This document shows, in pieces, positions 1 to 9,143 of a DNA stretch of 64,000 bases. This DNA is from Alteromonas sp. KC3 (GTDB lineage Bacteria; Pseudomonadota; Gammaproteobacteria; Enterobacterales; Alteromonadaceae). Both the position numbers and the translations under genes were made by a program. Location of the stretch: contig NZ_AP024235.1 in NCBI RefSeq assembly GCF_016756315.1, positions 2,294,001 through 2,358,000 on the forward strand, in the 5' to 3' direction. The first letter of the stretch is position 1, and each line of letters begins with the position of its first letter. The notes under the pieces were generated by a model, which did no database searches, had not been told where the DNA came from, and was given only the letters and a program-made list of their open reading frames with translations.

Positions 1-515
1 TTCTTATTTTTCGCTGGGTCAAGTTCTTTTGACACGTACTCAGGGAACTCTCTAAATGTTTCCGTTTTCGGGTCAATGGCGTTTTTGAATGTACCAATTT
101 CAATTTCATAACCGTTACGTGTATCAATAACGGTAACGTCTGGATCGCTGATAAGCGCATTCCAATCTTTTGGCTTCACGTAGGTACCCACCGTTTTGCG
201 TGGATCGATACCTTCAACACCCATGGTTACGATTTCTTTTTTCAGTTTTACCTTAGTACGATAAAACGGCTGTTCATCGTGAAGTGATTCTTTAAAAGAA
301 ATAGGATTAATTCGAGTATCATTGTTTAAATACGCAAGTAGCGCATCAATACCTTCACGCGTACCAGATACTGTGCCATTGATACCTTCATGAGCAAGTA
401 ACAACGTACCTTTAATACCGTTACTTTCCATCGCCTCTAGAAGCGGCTGACGCATTTCTTTGAAATTTTCAAGTGCAACGAATTTATACATCGCACATAC
501 AATATATTTTGACAT
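1..515 (-). CDS. trhO: tRNA uridine(34) hydroxylase TrhO (rhodanese-like), 5' part only
   Basis: This is the N-terminal 171 residues of a rhodanese-related protein of the TrhO/YceA family. TrhO performs oxygen-dependent hydroxylation of wobble uridine 34 in tRNA, the first step towards 5-carboxymethoxyuridine. The start [15 protein letters not shown] and the [14 protein letters not shown] segment are typical of the N-terminal acylphosphatase-like domain, and [19 protein letters not shown] marks the beginning of the rhodanese domain. The gene runs off the left edge, so the rhodanese active-site cysteine loop is not visible. The start is the ATG at 513-515. cmoM, whose product acts later in the same wobble-uridine chemistry, is also in this window near 27 kb but is not linked to it. 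Confidence 0.93.
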   Translation of the reverse strand, partial: MSKYIVCAMYKFVALENFKEMRQPLLEAMESNGIKGTLLLAHEGINGTVSGTREGIDALLAYLNNDTRINPISFKESLHDEQPFYRTKVKLKKEIVTMGVEGIDPRKTVGTYVKPKDWNALISDPDVTVIDTRNGYEIEIGTFKNAIDPKTETFREFPEYVSKELDPAKNK

Positions 516-676
516 GTTTTTAAACCTTTGCTGATTGGAGCGTAAGACCAGTGCAAAAATGCGGCGCGCAATATAGCAGATTCACAGTTACAAATCTACG
601 GCAGTGCTGGTTTATGCCTTTTTGCAATTAGCATCAGTCAAAGTAATGATGGGTAGATGATATTTTATGCAACAAC

Positions 677-1225
677 TTATGCAACAACAGATTCATCCCA
701 GCGGCGGGACGTTAAGTTGTCATTAAACGCATGACTTTGTTCGACAACATCAAACAGCATCGTGTTATCTTCATCTATTGTACTAGAGTACGCTTTAGCT
801 ACTCGCTTTTGAGTACCATAGCTACAGTTATCTATTACATCATCTGGTAGTCGCAATTTGTTGTTGGTTTGCGCAAGTGGTTGAGGGTTCATAACGTGAA
901 ACAACCTTGCGGTTGCAATGTCTGTTTTCATTAATTCCGACAAAACAGACATGTTTTTCCAATCACTTGGCGTTGCCTCAAGTTTAGCTTTTGGGTAATG
1001 ATTTAAAGCTTCAAGCGTTGAATCGATACTACCGCGTTTATTGTCGTTAAGTGTATCGGCACTATTGATGTGAATGGGTTCTGCCAATGCGTGTTGTTGC
1101 ATGGCTAAATAAAGTGAAAATAGAGCGCCTTGGGAAGTCGCCTTAGACAGAATACCGCTAGACTCCCAAAATAGACTTGGGTCTATTGGGGGTGTGTTAT
1201 TTGTCTTTAACTCTTCTGCTGACAT
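677..1225 (-). CDS. Conserved hypothetical protein, possibly VC2046/SO_2500 family
   Basis: This 182-residue protein has no signal peptide or membrane segment. The middle is polar and Asn/Asp-rich, and the first half contains a hydrophobic helix around GALFSLYLAMQQHAL (about residues 33-47). Length and general pattern fit a small family known from Vibrio and Shewanella as VC2046/SO_2500, but I assign that only tentatively and no function is known. It lies between trhO on the same strand (161 bp away) and the divergent REC-TPR regulator. There is no strong ribosome-binding site before the ATG. The composition and uninterrupted frame make a real gene likely. Confidence 0.6.
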   Translation of the reverse strand: MSAEELKTNNTPPIDPSLFWESSGILSKATSQGALFSLYLAMQQHALAEPIHINSADTLNDNKRGSIDSTLEALNHYPKAKLEATPSDWKNMSVLSELMKTDIATARLFHVMNPQPLAQTNNKLRLPDDVIDNCSYGTQKRVAKAYSSTIDEDNTMLFDVVEQSHAFNDNLTSRRWDESVVA

Positions 1226-1361
1226 TATATCTGGCGTTTATCACGTACAAACTTATACTTAGGTTGTCGGCAAGATAATGTTTTTCTTGAGCTTATTATT
1301 GCTCTCTATCGCGTAATAGATAATCATACTGCTATGAGCGATACCCATTCATGGATTGGAA

Positions 1362-3002
1362 ATGCAATTTAGTAACAAACAAGTTTTGATTGTTGAAGAT
1401 CAACGCCCATTCCTGCTGTTGTTAAAAGGGCTCATGCATTCTATGGGTGTATCCGATGTCGTTACAAAATCGTCTGCAGAACAAGCCGTTTCCCTATGTA
1501 AGAAGCATAAATTCGACATCATTGTTTGTGATCTTCACCTTGGTGCCGACAACAAGAATGGCTATGAACTTATAGAAGAACTGCGCACAAGACGACTGAT
1601 TAACCCAACATCCGTTTTTGTACTGATTAGTGCAGATAGCGCAAGACCTGTGGTTTTAGGTTCAATTGACAGACGTCCCGATGACTTTTTGATTAAACCT
1701 TTTTCTCAGGTTCAACTTAAGTCTCGCATCATAAGAGCCTGGCAAAAGCGTCAGTTTCTTAAAGAGGCTTATCGCCTAATAGAACAACAAGAATATAATG
1801 CAGCAATAGACCATATTGAAGAACTGCTAGCCTCTCCATCACATTACAAAGGTCATTGTGAACAACTGCTTATCGAACTTTATTGGCAAATAAACGAACC
1901 ATCTAAAGCACTTGATGTGTTACAAGACTATATAAATGGAAAACCCGTTCTGTGGGCTCAGGTAGCACTAGGTAAAACGTATCTACAACTTGAGCAAAAC
2001 GAGAAAGCTATTTCCATAGCAAAACGCATTATAAAGAAGAACCGCTTTAATGCAGATGCCCACGATATCATCGCTCAGGCAAATCAAGCGCTAAAGCAAG
2101 GCGAAGCGGCTATAGAAGCAATTAAAGAAGCCATAAAGTTATCGCCTTTCTCGCTTACGCGCCACTTTCAAGCCTGCAATATAGCGCGGGCCAATCAAGA
2201 TTTGGTATTAGCAGCAAGTTCAAGCCAAGCGATATGGGATTTATCAAAACGTACTGTGTATCAAAATAGCCTTCATTGGTGCGGTATTATCCGCGCAATG
2301 CTAGATGTTGCAGAATTTTTCGACGATAAGAAACAGCGAAACAAGTACCAACAAGAAGCACTTCTTACTCTACAACGCGGTAAATTTGATGAACATTTAC
2401 AACGTATAGACAGGGAATTCGATGTTGAAATATTCGGAAAGATTGTAAATGCAAGAGTCAGCGCAATTGATGGAAAACTCATTGATGCCAAACGACATTT
2501 ATCAGACTCTCAAATAGCACTTGAAAACAAATACCCTGAACTACCGACTGCGTTTATTCCAGATAGCATTAATGTAATGTACAAGCTTGGCGAATATGAT
2601 GACGCACTTGAACTGTCTAAGATATTAGAAGGTAGACAAGACAAGCTAGATGCCAATAGTAGCTCTATGCTTAGCGAGCAAGAAAAGAAAGCGCAACAAA
2701 ACCTCGCTAATTATCAACAGTTCAATAGAGAAGGTATTCAGCATTATCAGAAACAAGATTATGAAAGAGCCAAAGCATCGTTTGCTCTAGCCCAAGGCTA
2801 TGCCCCTGTTAATACTGGCGTATCGCTAAACCTGCTGCAATGCTTACTGCAAATCGCCAAAACGCAAGACAAAGTCGAAATGAAAATCATCAACGAATGT
2901 AAACGCCTTTTTAAGCTGATTGATGATATGAATTTGAAGCCTCCCTACCAAGAAAAATACATTAATCTAAGAGAAGAGTTGTCTAAATATATTGGGTTTT
3001 AA
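1362..3002 (+). CDS. REC-TPR response regulator (first of two paralogues)
   Basis: The protein has an N-terminal CheY-like receiver domain (about residues 5-125) followed by some 400 residues of helical tetratricopeptide-like repeats, and no DNA-binding domain. The receiver keeps the usual features: acidic pair in LIVEDQ, phospho-acceptor Asp in VCDLHLG, Ser in LISADS and the conserved Lys in LIKPF. Such proteins signal through protein-protein contacts rather than transcription. An in-frame TTG lies 6 bp upstream at 1356; I prefer the ATG at 1362 because the receiver begins a few residues later. A clear paralogue lies at 22767-24371, sharing the REC-TPR layout and a C-terminal repeat ending in a conserved LNLLQ segment. 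No partner histidine kinase is adjacent, so the input is unknown. Confidence 0.85.
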   Translation: MQFSNKQVLIVEDQRPFLLLLKGLMHSMGVSDVVTKSSAEQAVSLCKKHKFDIIVCDLHLGADNKNGYELIEELRTRRLINPTSVFVLISADSARPVVLGSIDRRPDDFLIKPFSQVQLKSRIIRAWQKRQFLKEAYRLIEQQEYNAAIDHIEELLASPSHYKGHCEQLLIELYWQINEPSKALDVLQDYINGKPVLWAQVALGKTYLQLEQNEKAISIAKRIIKKNRFNADAHDIIAQANQALKQGEAAIEAIKEAIKLSPFSLTRHFQACNIARANQDLVLAASSSQAIWDLSKRTVYQNSLHWCGIIRAMLDVAEFFDDKKQRNKYQQEALLTLQRGKFDEHLQRIDREFDVEIFGKIVNARVSAIDGKLIDAKRHLSDSQIALENKYPELPTAFIPDSINVMYKLGEYDDALELSKILEGRQDKLDANSSSMLSEQEKKAQQNLANYQQFNREGIQHYQKQDYERAKASFALAQGYAPVNTGVSLNLLQCLLQIAKTQDKVEMKIINECKRLFKLIDDMNLKPPYQEKYINLREELSKYIGF

Positions 3003-3057
3003 GCGGTAATTGTTTTTTTTCAACTGTGATTTTTATTTGCTGGTTAAATTACTATTT

Positions 3058-3996
3058 TTAAATGTTCTTCAATCGCTGTATGTCCTTTTGAGGAGGTAAG
3101 CCAAATAGCCTGCTGTACTCACGACTGAATTGTGTAGAACTTTCATAGCCTACAGCAGAACTAGCTTGTGTTGCATCAAGCCCATTCATAAGCATCTGAT
3201 CCCTCGCTTCTTGAAGACGAAGAGTTTTCTGATACTGCAATGGACTGGTTCCAGTTAGAGCCTTAAAATGTTGCCTGAATGCCGATGCACTCATGTGTGC
3301 TTTTTCAGCCAAATCATTCATGCCGATGCCCTGAGCAAAGTTCTGTTTTAACCACGTTACAGCTTTCAAAACATTCCCATTTGGTGAGCCTAGCGCCGCC
3401 AAATGGCGAAGATGCATACCATGAGGACTATCTAGTAGGCGCAGCACAATCTCCTTTTGAATGAGCGGTAATATGCCTGCTTTAATTGTTGATTGTTTCT
3501 CAAGGGTCAGCATTCGCTTCAATGCATCTAAAAGACCTTCATCGACGTCATATGATGTCAGTGCTTTAAATCGTATATCTTTAGGTGGTTTTGATAGTTT
3601 TAACTCCGCGCAAGTTTGCATAATAAGTGAGTAATCCATTTTCAATATCAATGCTAAAAAAGGCGAGTGTCGAGAGGCGCTAGAAACATGTGAGACAACT
3701 GGAAGATCAAAAGTAGTCAACATTGCCTGCCCCGCTGTGCAGTGGGTAACTTCATTATCTTGCAGAATTTCTTTGCCGCCTTGCAGTACAACTGCCAGGC
3801 TAAGTGTATAGATGCAATGTAAGGGTTCCGTTGGGGCATTGCGTACATGTACCGTAAGACCTTGTATGCCCGATTCAAAGTCCCCTTCTTTTCTGGCGAA
3901 CGATTCTAACAGTTGAAAAAGCTCATTGCTTGCAACCGATTTCTGCTCAGGATTCATTGAATACTCTCTGATATTTTTGAACATACTTATACGCAT
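3058..3996 (-). CDS. AraC-family transcriptional regulator
   Basis: This 312-residue protein has an N-terminal AraC-type ligand-binding domain (about residues 30-190) and a C-terminal double helix-turn-helix (about 205-305). The second helix segment shows the AraC signature: ASSAVGYESSTQFSREYSRLFG, followed by PP before the C-terminus. The architecture matches the AraC_N plus HTH_18 group of regulators. It lies 80 bp downstream of, and on the same strand as, a dienelactone-hydrolase-like gene, which is its most likely target. The start is uncertain: ATGs occur at 3996, 3984 and 3957, and an AAGGAA sequence is so close to the first that the second or third may be used. The gene converges on the REC-TPR gene with 55 bp between them. 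Confidence 0.85.
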   Translation of the reverse strand: MRISMFKNIREYSMNPEQKSVASNELFQLLESFARKEGDFESGIQGLTVHVRNAPTEPLHCIYTLSLAVVLQGGKEILQDNEVTHCTAGQAMLTTFDLPVVSHVSSASRHSPFLALILKMDYSLIMQTCAELKLSKPPKDIRFKALTSYDVDEGLLDALKRMLTLEKQSTIKAGILPLIQKEIVLRLLDSPHGMHLRHLAALGSPNGNVLKAVTWLKQNFAQGIGMNDLAEKAHMSASAFRQHFKALTGTSPLQYQKTLRLQEARDQMLMNGLDATQASSAVGYESSTQFSREYSRLFGLPPQKDIQRLKNI

Positions 3997-4076
3997 TTCC
4001 TTTAAGGAAAACTAATGACTGTTCATCATACTTCTCTGCTTATAAGAGGCAACGAGTGCCTCCTATAAGCTAAAAA

Positions 4077-4994
4077 TTAACCTAAGGTACGGGTGAAGAA
4101 AGGTGCTAGTGCACTGATAGCACTCTCTATTTCGTCTTGACCATCGTACAAGTCCATGTGGTTTGCACCGTCAACGATATGCATTGTTTTGTCTGTTGAT
4201 GCCGCACGCTCCATTAGATTATCACTCATCCATTTACTACCGGCATCGGAACCAACAACGGTTAATAACGGCTGAGTAAGAAATGCTTCTGCTTTAAAGA
4301 AAGCATCGTAACTGATCAGTTGCGTTAGACTTCGGGCTGTACCGTAACCAGGCGCAGTGCAATAGGCCGCTCGGTCGGTGTGGTAATACTCCCATGCCTG
4401 ACGGAGTTCCTCGTTTGGCGCATCTTCCTCTTTCAGCGGAGCCATTGGCATGGTGGCGGTGTCATTACCACTTGCGTCTGACGTTCTTGAGTCAGAACCG
4501 GCCTGTAAATATGGCAATGCATCACTGTCTTTCACGTTGTTGTCCCAACCGTTTCTGAACATTTGGCCAATATTTACCATACTAACTGTGCCGATGGCTT
4601 TTATACGTCTATCATTGATTGCTGCATTAGCGGTATAGCCCGCACCAGCACAAATGCCCATAGCACCGATGCGGTTGTTGTCCACATAGGGCAATGTCGT
4701 TAAATAATCAATTGCTGCACTCACGTCTTCGGTACGTACATGAGGGTTTTCTAGTTGACGCGGTATGCCTCCACTCTCACCTTGGTAAGAGGCATCATAT
4801 GCAAGTGCGATGAAGCCATTTTCAGCTATTTTTTCTGCATAAGTACCTGCAGTTTGCTCTTTTACACCACCCCCTGGGTGTGAAACAACAACTGCTGGAT
4901 AAGTCTGAGACTCATCAAAGTCTTTCGGAAAAAAGACCATTCCAGCCATCGTAATATCAAGACCATTTGTATTCGGGAAGTTGACTTTTTTCAT
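4077..4994 (-). CDS. Alpha/beta hydrolase, dienelactone-hydrolase-like, Cys nucleophile
   Basis: This is a 305-residue alpha/beta hydrolase without a signal peptide. The nucleophile elbow reads MGICAGAGY, so the motif is GxCxG with Cys115 where most hydrolases have Ser; dienelactone hydrolases also use Cys. The rest of the triad is probably Asp250 (VVGSDAG) and His279 (GANHMD). The oxyanion region is VVVSHPGGG near residue 38. A strong ribosome-binding site, AAGGAG, precedes the ATG. The gene is upstream of and probably co-transcribed with an AraC regulator, a layout common for inducible detoxification or catabolic hydrolases. The substrate cannot be told from sequence; YcjY-type hydrolases of unknown substrate are close in layout. 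Confidence 0.8.
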   Translation of the reverse strand: MKKVNFPNTNGLDITMAGMVFFPKDFDESQTYPAVVVSHPGGGVKEQTAGTYAEKIAENGFIALAYDASYQGESGGIPRQLENPHVRTEDVSAAIDYLTTLPYVDNNRIGAMGICAGAGYTANAAINDRRIKAIGTVSMVNIGQMFRNGWDNNVKDSDALPYLQAGSDSRTSDASGNDTATMPMAPLKEEDAPNEELRQAWEYYHTDRAAYCTAPGYGTARSLTQLISYDAFFKAEAFLTQPLLTVVGSDAGSKWMSDNLMERAASTDKTMHIVDGANHMDLYDGQDEIESAISALAPFFTRTLG

Positions 4995-5359
4995 GTTAAA
5001 CGCTCCTTAACTAAAAACACCTGTTGATGCTGAACCGACTTATTGTTCCATCAGCATTTGCTACAGGATTAAGTTTAGTAAGTGAGCGATAAGAATGTTT
5101 GCCTAAAACAACGAACTGATTGCCTGAAATGTCATTTCGACGTTGTGTATAAAACCTTAACTTTCATGTGAGAGAACATAGAATTAACCAAACTAACAGT
5201 CCAATCGGGATAAGCCTCTTGCCTATTCCGCACTTTTAGCGTGTGTGAGTTCAAGGTACGGCTATAGGCAATATTCCTTACATTAAAGCCAGTTCACAAC
5301 GAAAGGGTCTGAAAAATCTAGCTAACAAAGTTCACTCGAATTTATGCAGACCCACTACA
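4995..5359. other. Intergenic region without recognised gene (365 bp)
   Basis: This stretch lies between the 5' end of the hydrolase gene and the 3' end of the DUF6279 lipoprotein gene. It must hold the promoter of the hydrolase-araC unit. I see no convincing open frame, RNA gene or strong terminator. The only structure I noted is a pair of 8-bp inverted arms (TTGCCTAT at 5219-5226, ATAGGCAA at 5264-5271) with a long loop. Confidence 0.5.
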
Positions 5360-6202
5360 CTACCGCTGAAATTTAGCCACGGTATCGATTAACTCGTCTA
5401 ATTCATTAACTAGCTTTTCTTTTTGTTTTGCACTTAGTGTCGTAAAGAGTTCAGCCATCATTGTTGCTGTTAGCTTGGTATTATGCGCACTTGCTTGTTT
5501 AAACGCGTCACTGCGATATTGCTCTGGATTTTGCATCAGGGTTGTTAAGTCATTTGCAAAGTTGGTATTTGTGCTTCTGGTTACAAAAATACGCCTTGCA
5601 GCATTTTGAATGTCTCTTTGGTATTTCAGCCACTCTTCAGATGTAGAGACAAACTGCTGCGCATAACTGGCTATTATCTGTTTTTGGGGTTGTGATAGCT
5701 TGCCAATTCGCTCTTCTACGCTTTCTTCCATGCGCTCTATGCGTAACTCAAGGCGCTTGGCTGCACTCTCCTCTAACTTCTCTTTACGCTCTTTTTCTTC
5801 TTCTTTGTTATCTTTTTCAAGTGCCGCAAACAACTGTACGACTTGATCATCACTTAACTCTTTTGCAAGTATTGCAAGTTGAGGACTAATTTCATCTCTC
5901 ACTCTCTCCCAGTGAGCCTTAGCCATATCAATGTGCGCGTAGATTGTGTCGTAATCCATCTCATTGTTAATCACTTGCGATTTGACTTGCTGCAGGTGCG
6001 CTTTGTAGCGAGTTAATTCTGATTGCTTATGCCAACTAAGCCACTTCTGTAAATAGCTATCAAATTGCTCTTCTTGCTTATTATTTAGTTCAATATAGTC
6101 ATCAAGATACCAGTACACCCACCAATCTAAATTATCGTAGGCAAACTTTGAGCTACATGCAGAAATTAGTGATACAAAAACAACGACAACAAACAAACGC
6201 AT
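5360..6202 (-). CDS. DUF6279-type lipoprotein
   Basis: This is a predicted outer-membrane or periplasmic lipoprotein of about 280 residues. The signal peptide MRLFVVVVFVSLISACSS carries a lipobox ending in Cys. The mature part is highly helical and charged, with a Glu/Lys-rich coiled-coil stretch around the middle (KDNKEEEKERKEKLEESAAK). The aromatic start of the mature protein (LDWWVYWYLDDYIELN) followed by a helical bundle is characteristic of the DUF6279 family, whose function is unknown. The frame is open 25 codons further upstream, but the ATG at 6202 is preceded by AAGGAAAA and begins the signal peptide directly, so I take it as the start. It is divergent from pfkA. Confidence 0.8.
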   Translation of the reverse strand: MRLFVVVVFVSLISACSSKFAYDNLDWWVYWYLDDYIELNNKQEEQFDSYLQKWLSWHKQSELTRYKAHLQQVKSQVINNEMDYDTIYAHIDMAKAHWERVRDEISPQLAILAKELSDDQVVQLFAALEKDNKEEEKERKEKLEESAAKRLELRIERMEESVEERIGKLSQPQKQIIASYAQQFVSTSEEWLKYQRDIQNAARRIFVTRSTNTNFANDLTTLMQNPEQYRSDAFKQASAHNTKLTATMMAELFTTLSAKQKEKLVNELDELIDTVAKFQR

Positions 6203-6415
6203 AACGCTTTTCCTTAAACGGTTGGTTATCCAACTGTGATGTGGGTCAACATCTAACACCCTGTAATGAGTTAGCATGTAGACAACAAAAGTTCCAAAAG
6301 TGCCAAAAAAGTTTTATTTAGTAACACTTTACCTTAATGGCGGCATGATCTACTTTACTACTACGTACTAACATTAGATTACGAGCTACTTACGTCTTTT
6401 TAGAAGGATTTATTT

Positions 6416-7411
6416 GTGTCAAAACGTGTCGCGATACTCACTTCAGGTGGTGATGCACCCGGTATGAATGCTTGCTTGCGTGCTGCAATTATTAAGTGCA
6501 AATGTGAAGGTTACGAACTACTGGGATACAAACACGGCTACAATGGATTGCTTGAGCAAGAGTTTATTTCGCTTAGCTTCGACACAACCCATAACCTTAT
6601 TCAACAAGGTGGCACCATTTTACGCAGCGCTCGCTGTAAATCATTCAAGACTGACGCTGGTGCAAAGCAAGCCGCGAACAATCTAAGGAAGGCAAAAGTA
6701 GACACCCTTGTTGTAATTGGTGGCGATGGTTCGTTTAAAGGCGCGGCTCACCTCAGCCAGTTTTGGGACGGACAAATTATTGGGATCCCAGGCACAATTG
6801 ACAATGATATAGCAGGTACAGACGCCACTATTGGCTATTACACCGCTATCGATACCGCAATGAGTTCTATCGATAAAGTACGCGATACCGCAGATGCATT
6901 TGAACGGATATTTTTAGTGGAAGTTATGGGTCGACATGCGGGTTTTTTAGCGTTAAATGCAGCGATAGCCTCGGCTGCTGACTATGTCATTGTGCCAGAG
7001 TTTTTTAAAACCACAGATGATGAGCTTAATAGGATAGTAAAACAGATTAAAGCACGCCGCGAACAACAAGGCGCTCTAAGTTTCATTATTGTGGTTGCCG
7101 AAAACGTTTGGCCAGAAGGGCTTTTGGGGCTAAGCAATGCGCTTAACAATAAAGGAATTGATGATGTCAGGCCAGTGACCTTGGGGCACGTACAGCGCGG
7201 CGGCTCACCCGTTAGCCAAGACAGGCTGCTAGCAACAACCCTCGGTGAGTTTGCTATTAGTTTAGTGGGAACTAATCACACCAACATTATGGTAGGGGAA
7301 GTTAACCAACGACCTGTCATTGTGCCATTAGAAGAAACATGGAAACACGCTAAGCCTTTAAACGACGCTCAAATTTGTGCAATGAAGTCATTAATGAACG
7401 AACGATATTAA
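6416..7411 (+). CDS. pfkA: ATP-dependent 6-phosphofructokinase
   Basis: The enzyme phosphorylates fructose 6-phosphate to fructose 1,6-bisphosphate in glycolysis. It has 331 residues, close to the usual bacterial PfkA length. The ATP-binding glycine motif GGDAPGMN is at 11-18, GGDGS at 102-106 and the catalytic loop PGTIDND at 125-131, with Asp129 as the expected base; MGRHAG follows at 171-176. Gly after GGD and Gly in PGTIDND are the residues typical of ATP-dependent rather than pyrophosphate-dependent enzymes. The start is GTG at 6416, preceded by AAGGA. It stands alone, divergent from the DUF6279 lipoprotein gene, and ends at a long inverted repeat shared with the convergent gene. Confidence 0.93.
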   Translation: MSKRVAILTSGGDAPGMNACLRAAIIKCKCEGYELLGYKHGYNGLLEQEFISLSFDTTHNLIQQGGTILRSARCKSFKTDAGAKQAANNLRKAKVDTLVVIGGDGSFKGAAHLSQFWDGQIIGIPGTIDNDIAGTDATIGYYTAIDTAMSSIDKVRDTADAFERIFLVEVMGRHAGFLALNAAIASAADYVIVPEFFKTTDDELNRIVKQIKARREQQGALSFIIVVAENVWPEGLLGLSNALNNKGIDDVRPVTLGHVQRGGSPVSQDRLLATTLGEFAISLVGTNHTNIMVGEVNQRPVIVPLEETWKHAKPLNDAQICAMKSLMNERY

Positions 7412-7421
7412 TCGAATATTT

Positions 7422-7470
7422 AATCGCAAGCACTCGTTAAGCGTTTAGCTGCCCGCTAGTGCTTGCGATT
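7422..7470. terminator. Long inverted repeat between convergent pfkA and DUF2799 gene
   Basis: Two perfect 13-base arms (AATCGCAAGCACT at 7422-7434 and its complement at 7458-7470) flank a 23-base loop. It sits between two convergent genes and has no strong T-run, so it is a plausible but not classical bidirectional terminator. Confidence 0.5.
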
Positions 7471-7499
7471 CACGACTATTACAGCTTCCCTATCGAGGG

Positions 7500-8135
7500 C
7501 TATTTAAGTCCAGAAAGGCCATAGTAACTAAGGAGCTGCCTTAGCTCGATATCCTTTTCATGTAAGTGTTCTAATAGCAAAGCATGCTCAGCATATAGCG
7601 CGTCAATCTCTAATTGCAGTGCTCTATTGTCGTCCAATAAGTGTCTACGTGCTTCTTGAGTTGTGGCATCAGACACAATAGCCGCTTCATTTTCTGCGAT
7701 TTGTTGCTGTAATTCTTCTACTGTGTATTCGACATCATGTAGCGCTTGCTCTACAGCTTCTACTGCCAACTTCGCCGCGTAAACTTGCTCACCTTGACCA
7801 AAGGCAACAGCAAACGCTTCATAAGTGTCAGTTGCACAACCTTGGGGAAACTGACTACCATCGGCCGCCATACGCAGCGCCCTATCAGGTGTACAAAAAC
7901 TATCGGTTCCTCTGTTATGGCCCTGGCTATATTGGTTAAAATCAGGCGTTACACCATGTTTTGCACACGCCTTTCTGTGTTTTGAAAGATAATTTTCGGC
8001 GCGCCCTTTCGAGCCATCTTCAAAACCTATTGAGTACCAGTCAGCCGACATGCACTCATCCTTATCAAGGGTAGCACACGACGATAACGCTAAAACGCCA
8101 AGCAATAAGCCCGATACCGCAGCCATATTTTTCAT
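7500..8135 (-). CDS. DUF2799 lipoprotein
   Basis: This is a predicted lipoprotein of 211 residues. The signal peptide ends in a lipobox, LALSSCATL. The mature region contains the DUF2799 pattern, with DWYSIGFEDGSKGR near the start and conserved cysteines (KACAKHG, SFCTPDRA, PQGCATD). The C-terminal third (about residues 125-205) is a Glu/Gln/Leu-rich coiled coil, probably for oligomerisation or a partner in the envelope. No function is known for the family. The frame could start at a TTG 6 bp earlier, but the ATG at 8135 has GGAG seven bases upstream. It converges on pfkA. Confidence 0.82.
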   Translation of the reverse strand: MKNMAAVSGLLLGVLALSSCATLDKDECMSADWYSIGFEDGSKGRAENYLSKHRKACAKHGVTPDFNQYSQGHNRGTDSFCTPDRALRMAADGSQFPQGCATDTYEAFAVAFGQGEQVYAAKLAVEAVEQALHDVEYTVEELQQQIAENEAAIVSDATTQEARRHLLDDNRALQLEIDALYAEHALLLEHLHEKDIELRQLLSYYGLSGLK

Positions 8136-8314
8136 TAGCAATCTCCATTTATTATTCTGTAGTCCATTACACTACTATTTTGAGTACAACGGCTTAGTCG
8201 TTTAAGTATAAAACAAAGGAATTTAGAGTACTATCAACCCATAAGGCTAATTTTATGCAAAAAAAACGTACTTTTGAGAAGCACGCTTTTGATATTATCA
8301 ACTCTAGATAACCG

Positions 8315-9142
8315 CTACATTTTCATTGCAGCTTTAACTTTATCTCTGTGACTACGGCTTACTTTAAGCTCAGTATCGTTTTGTAAAATAAGATGATACT
8401 CACCACTAATATGGCTCACTAACTTCTTCACGAAACGTATATTGGCAATGGCCGAGCGATGCACTCGCACGAAAAACTGCGGATTGAGTTCTTGTTCCAG
8501 CTCTTTCATTGTTTTGCGCATAATATGCATGCCATCAAGCGCATGAACACACATATAGTCACCTGCGGCATCAATCCATTGAATATCTTGTACGTTTACC
8601 CGTGTTACCTCGGAACCATCCTTAATGGCTAATACATCTGGATATGGGTTAGTTTCAACTGGCTCGCCATTGGCAAGCTTTCGAAGAATTTCCTCACAGT
8701 CGTCACCGGTTAATTCAGCCACCAAGCTGACCAGTTTTTGCGACTGTTCATCTTGGTGCTGAGTAGAGAAATATTCACGTACTTTATCCAGTGCTGCGCC
8801 CAAACGCTCATCATCAGCGGGTTTTAGTAAGTAATCTAACGCATGTATATCAAATGCTTTAATTGCGTAGCTGTCATAAGCCGTGACAAAAACAATCATT
8901 GGAATAGGTTGTTTTAACTCACGTAACTTATGAATTACTTGGAAGCCATTGAGCCCTGGCATTTGAATATCCAAAAATACTAAGTCTGGTCTGTGTTGAG
9001 AGATACTGCTAACGGCTTCTAAACCATTTTGACATTCAGCAAGCACCTGTACATCGTCATGACGTTCCAATCTAGCGCGCAAACCTCTGCGTGCTAAAGG
9101 TTCATCATCCACTACAATGGTTTTTATTACTCGCTTTGTCAT
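8315..9142 (-). CDS. LytTR-family response regulator
   Basis: The protein pairs an N-terminal receiver domain (about 1-125, phospho-acceptor Asp58 in VFLDIQMPG, conserved Lys in DYLLKPAD) with a C-terminal LytTR DNA-binding domain (about 170-272, with the VHRSAIANI segment and a C-terminal SRSHRDKV). Domain order and the 275-residue length match the AlgR/LytR/YehT class. It starts one base after the stop of the upstream sensor kinase gene, so the two form a tight operon and almost certainly a cognate pair. Targets are not visible: LytTR proteins bind short imperfect direct repeats that I could not identify with confidence here. Confidence 0.92.
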   Translation of the reverse strand: MTKRVIKTIVVDDEPLARRGLRARLERHDDVQVLAECQNGLEAVSSISQHRPDLVFLDIQMPGLNGFQVIHKLRELKQPIPMIVFVTAYDSYAIKAFDIHALDYLLKPADDERLGAALDKVREYFSTQHQDEQSQKLVSLVAELTGDDCEEILRKLANGEPVETNPYPDVLAIKDGSEVTRVNVQDIQWIDAAGDYMCVHALDGMHIMRKTMKELEQELNPQFFVRVHRSAIANIRFVKKLVSHISGEYHLILQNDTELKVSRSHRDKVKAAMKM

Positions 9143-9143
9143 G

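Noticed and set aside
5219..5271. Inverted arms TTGCCTAT / ATAGGCAA
   Set aside because: The arms are only 8 bp with a 37-bp loop, and chance is enough to explain them.
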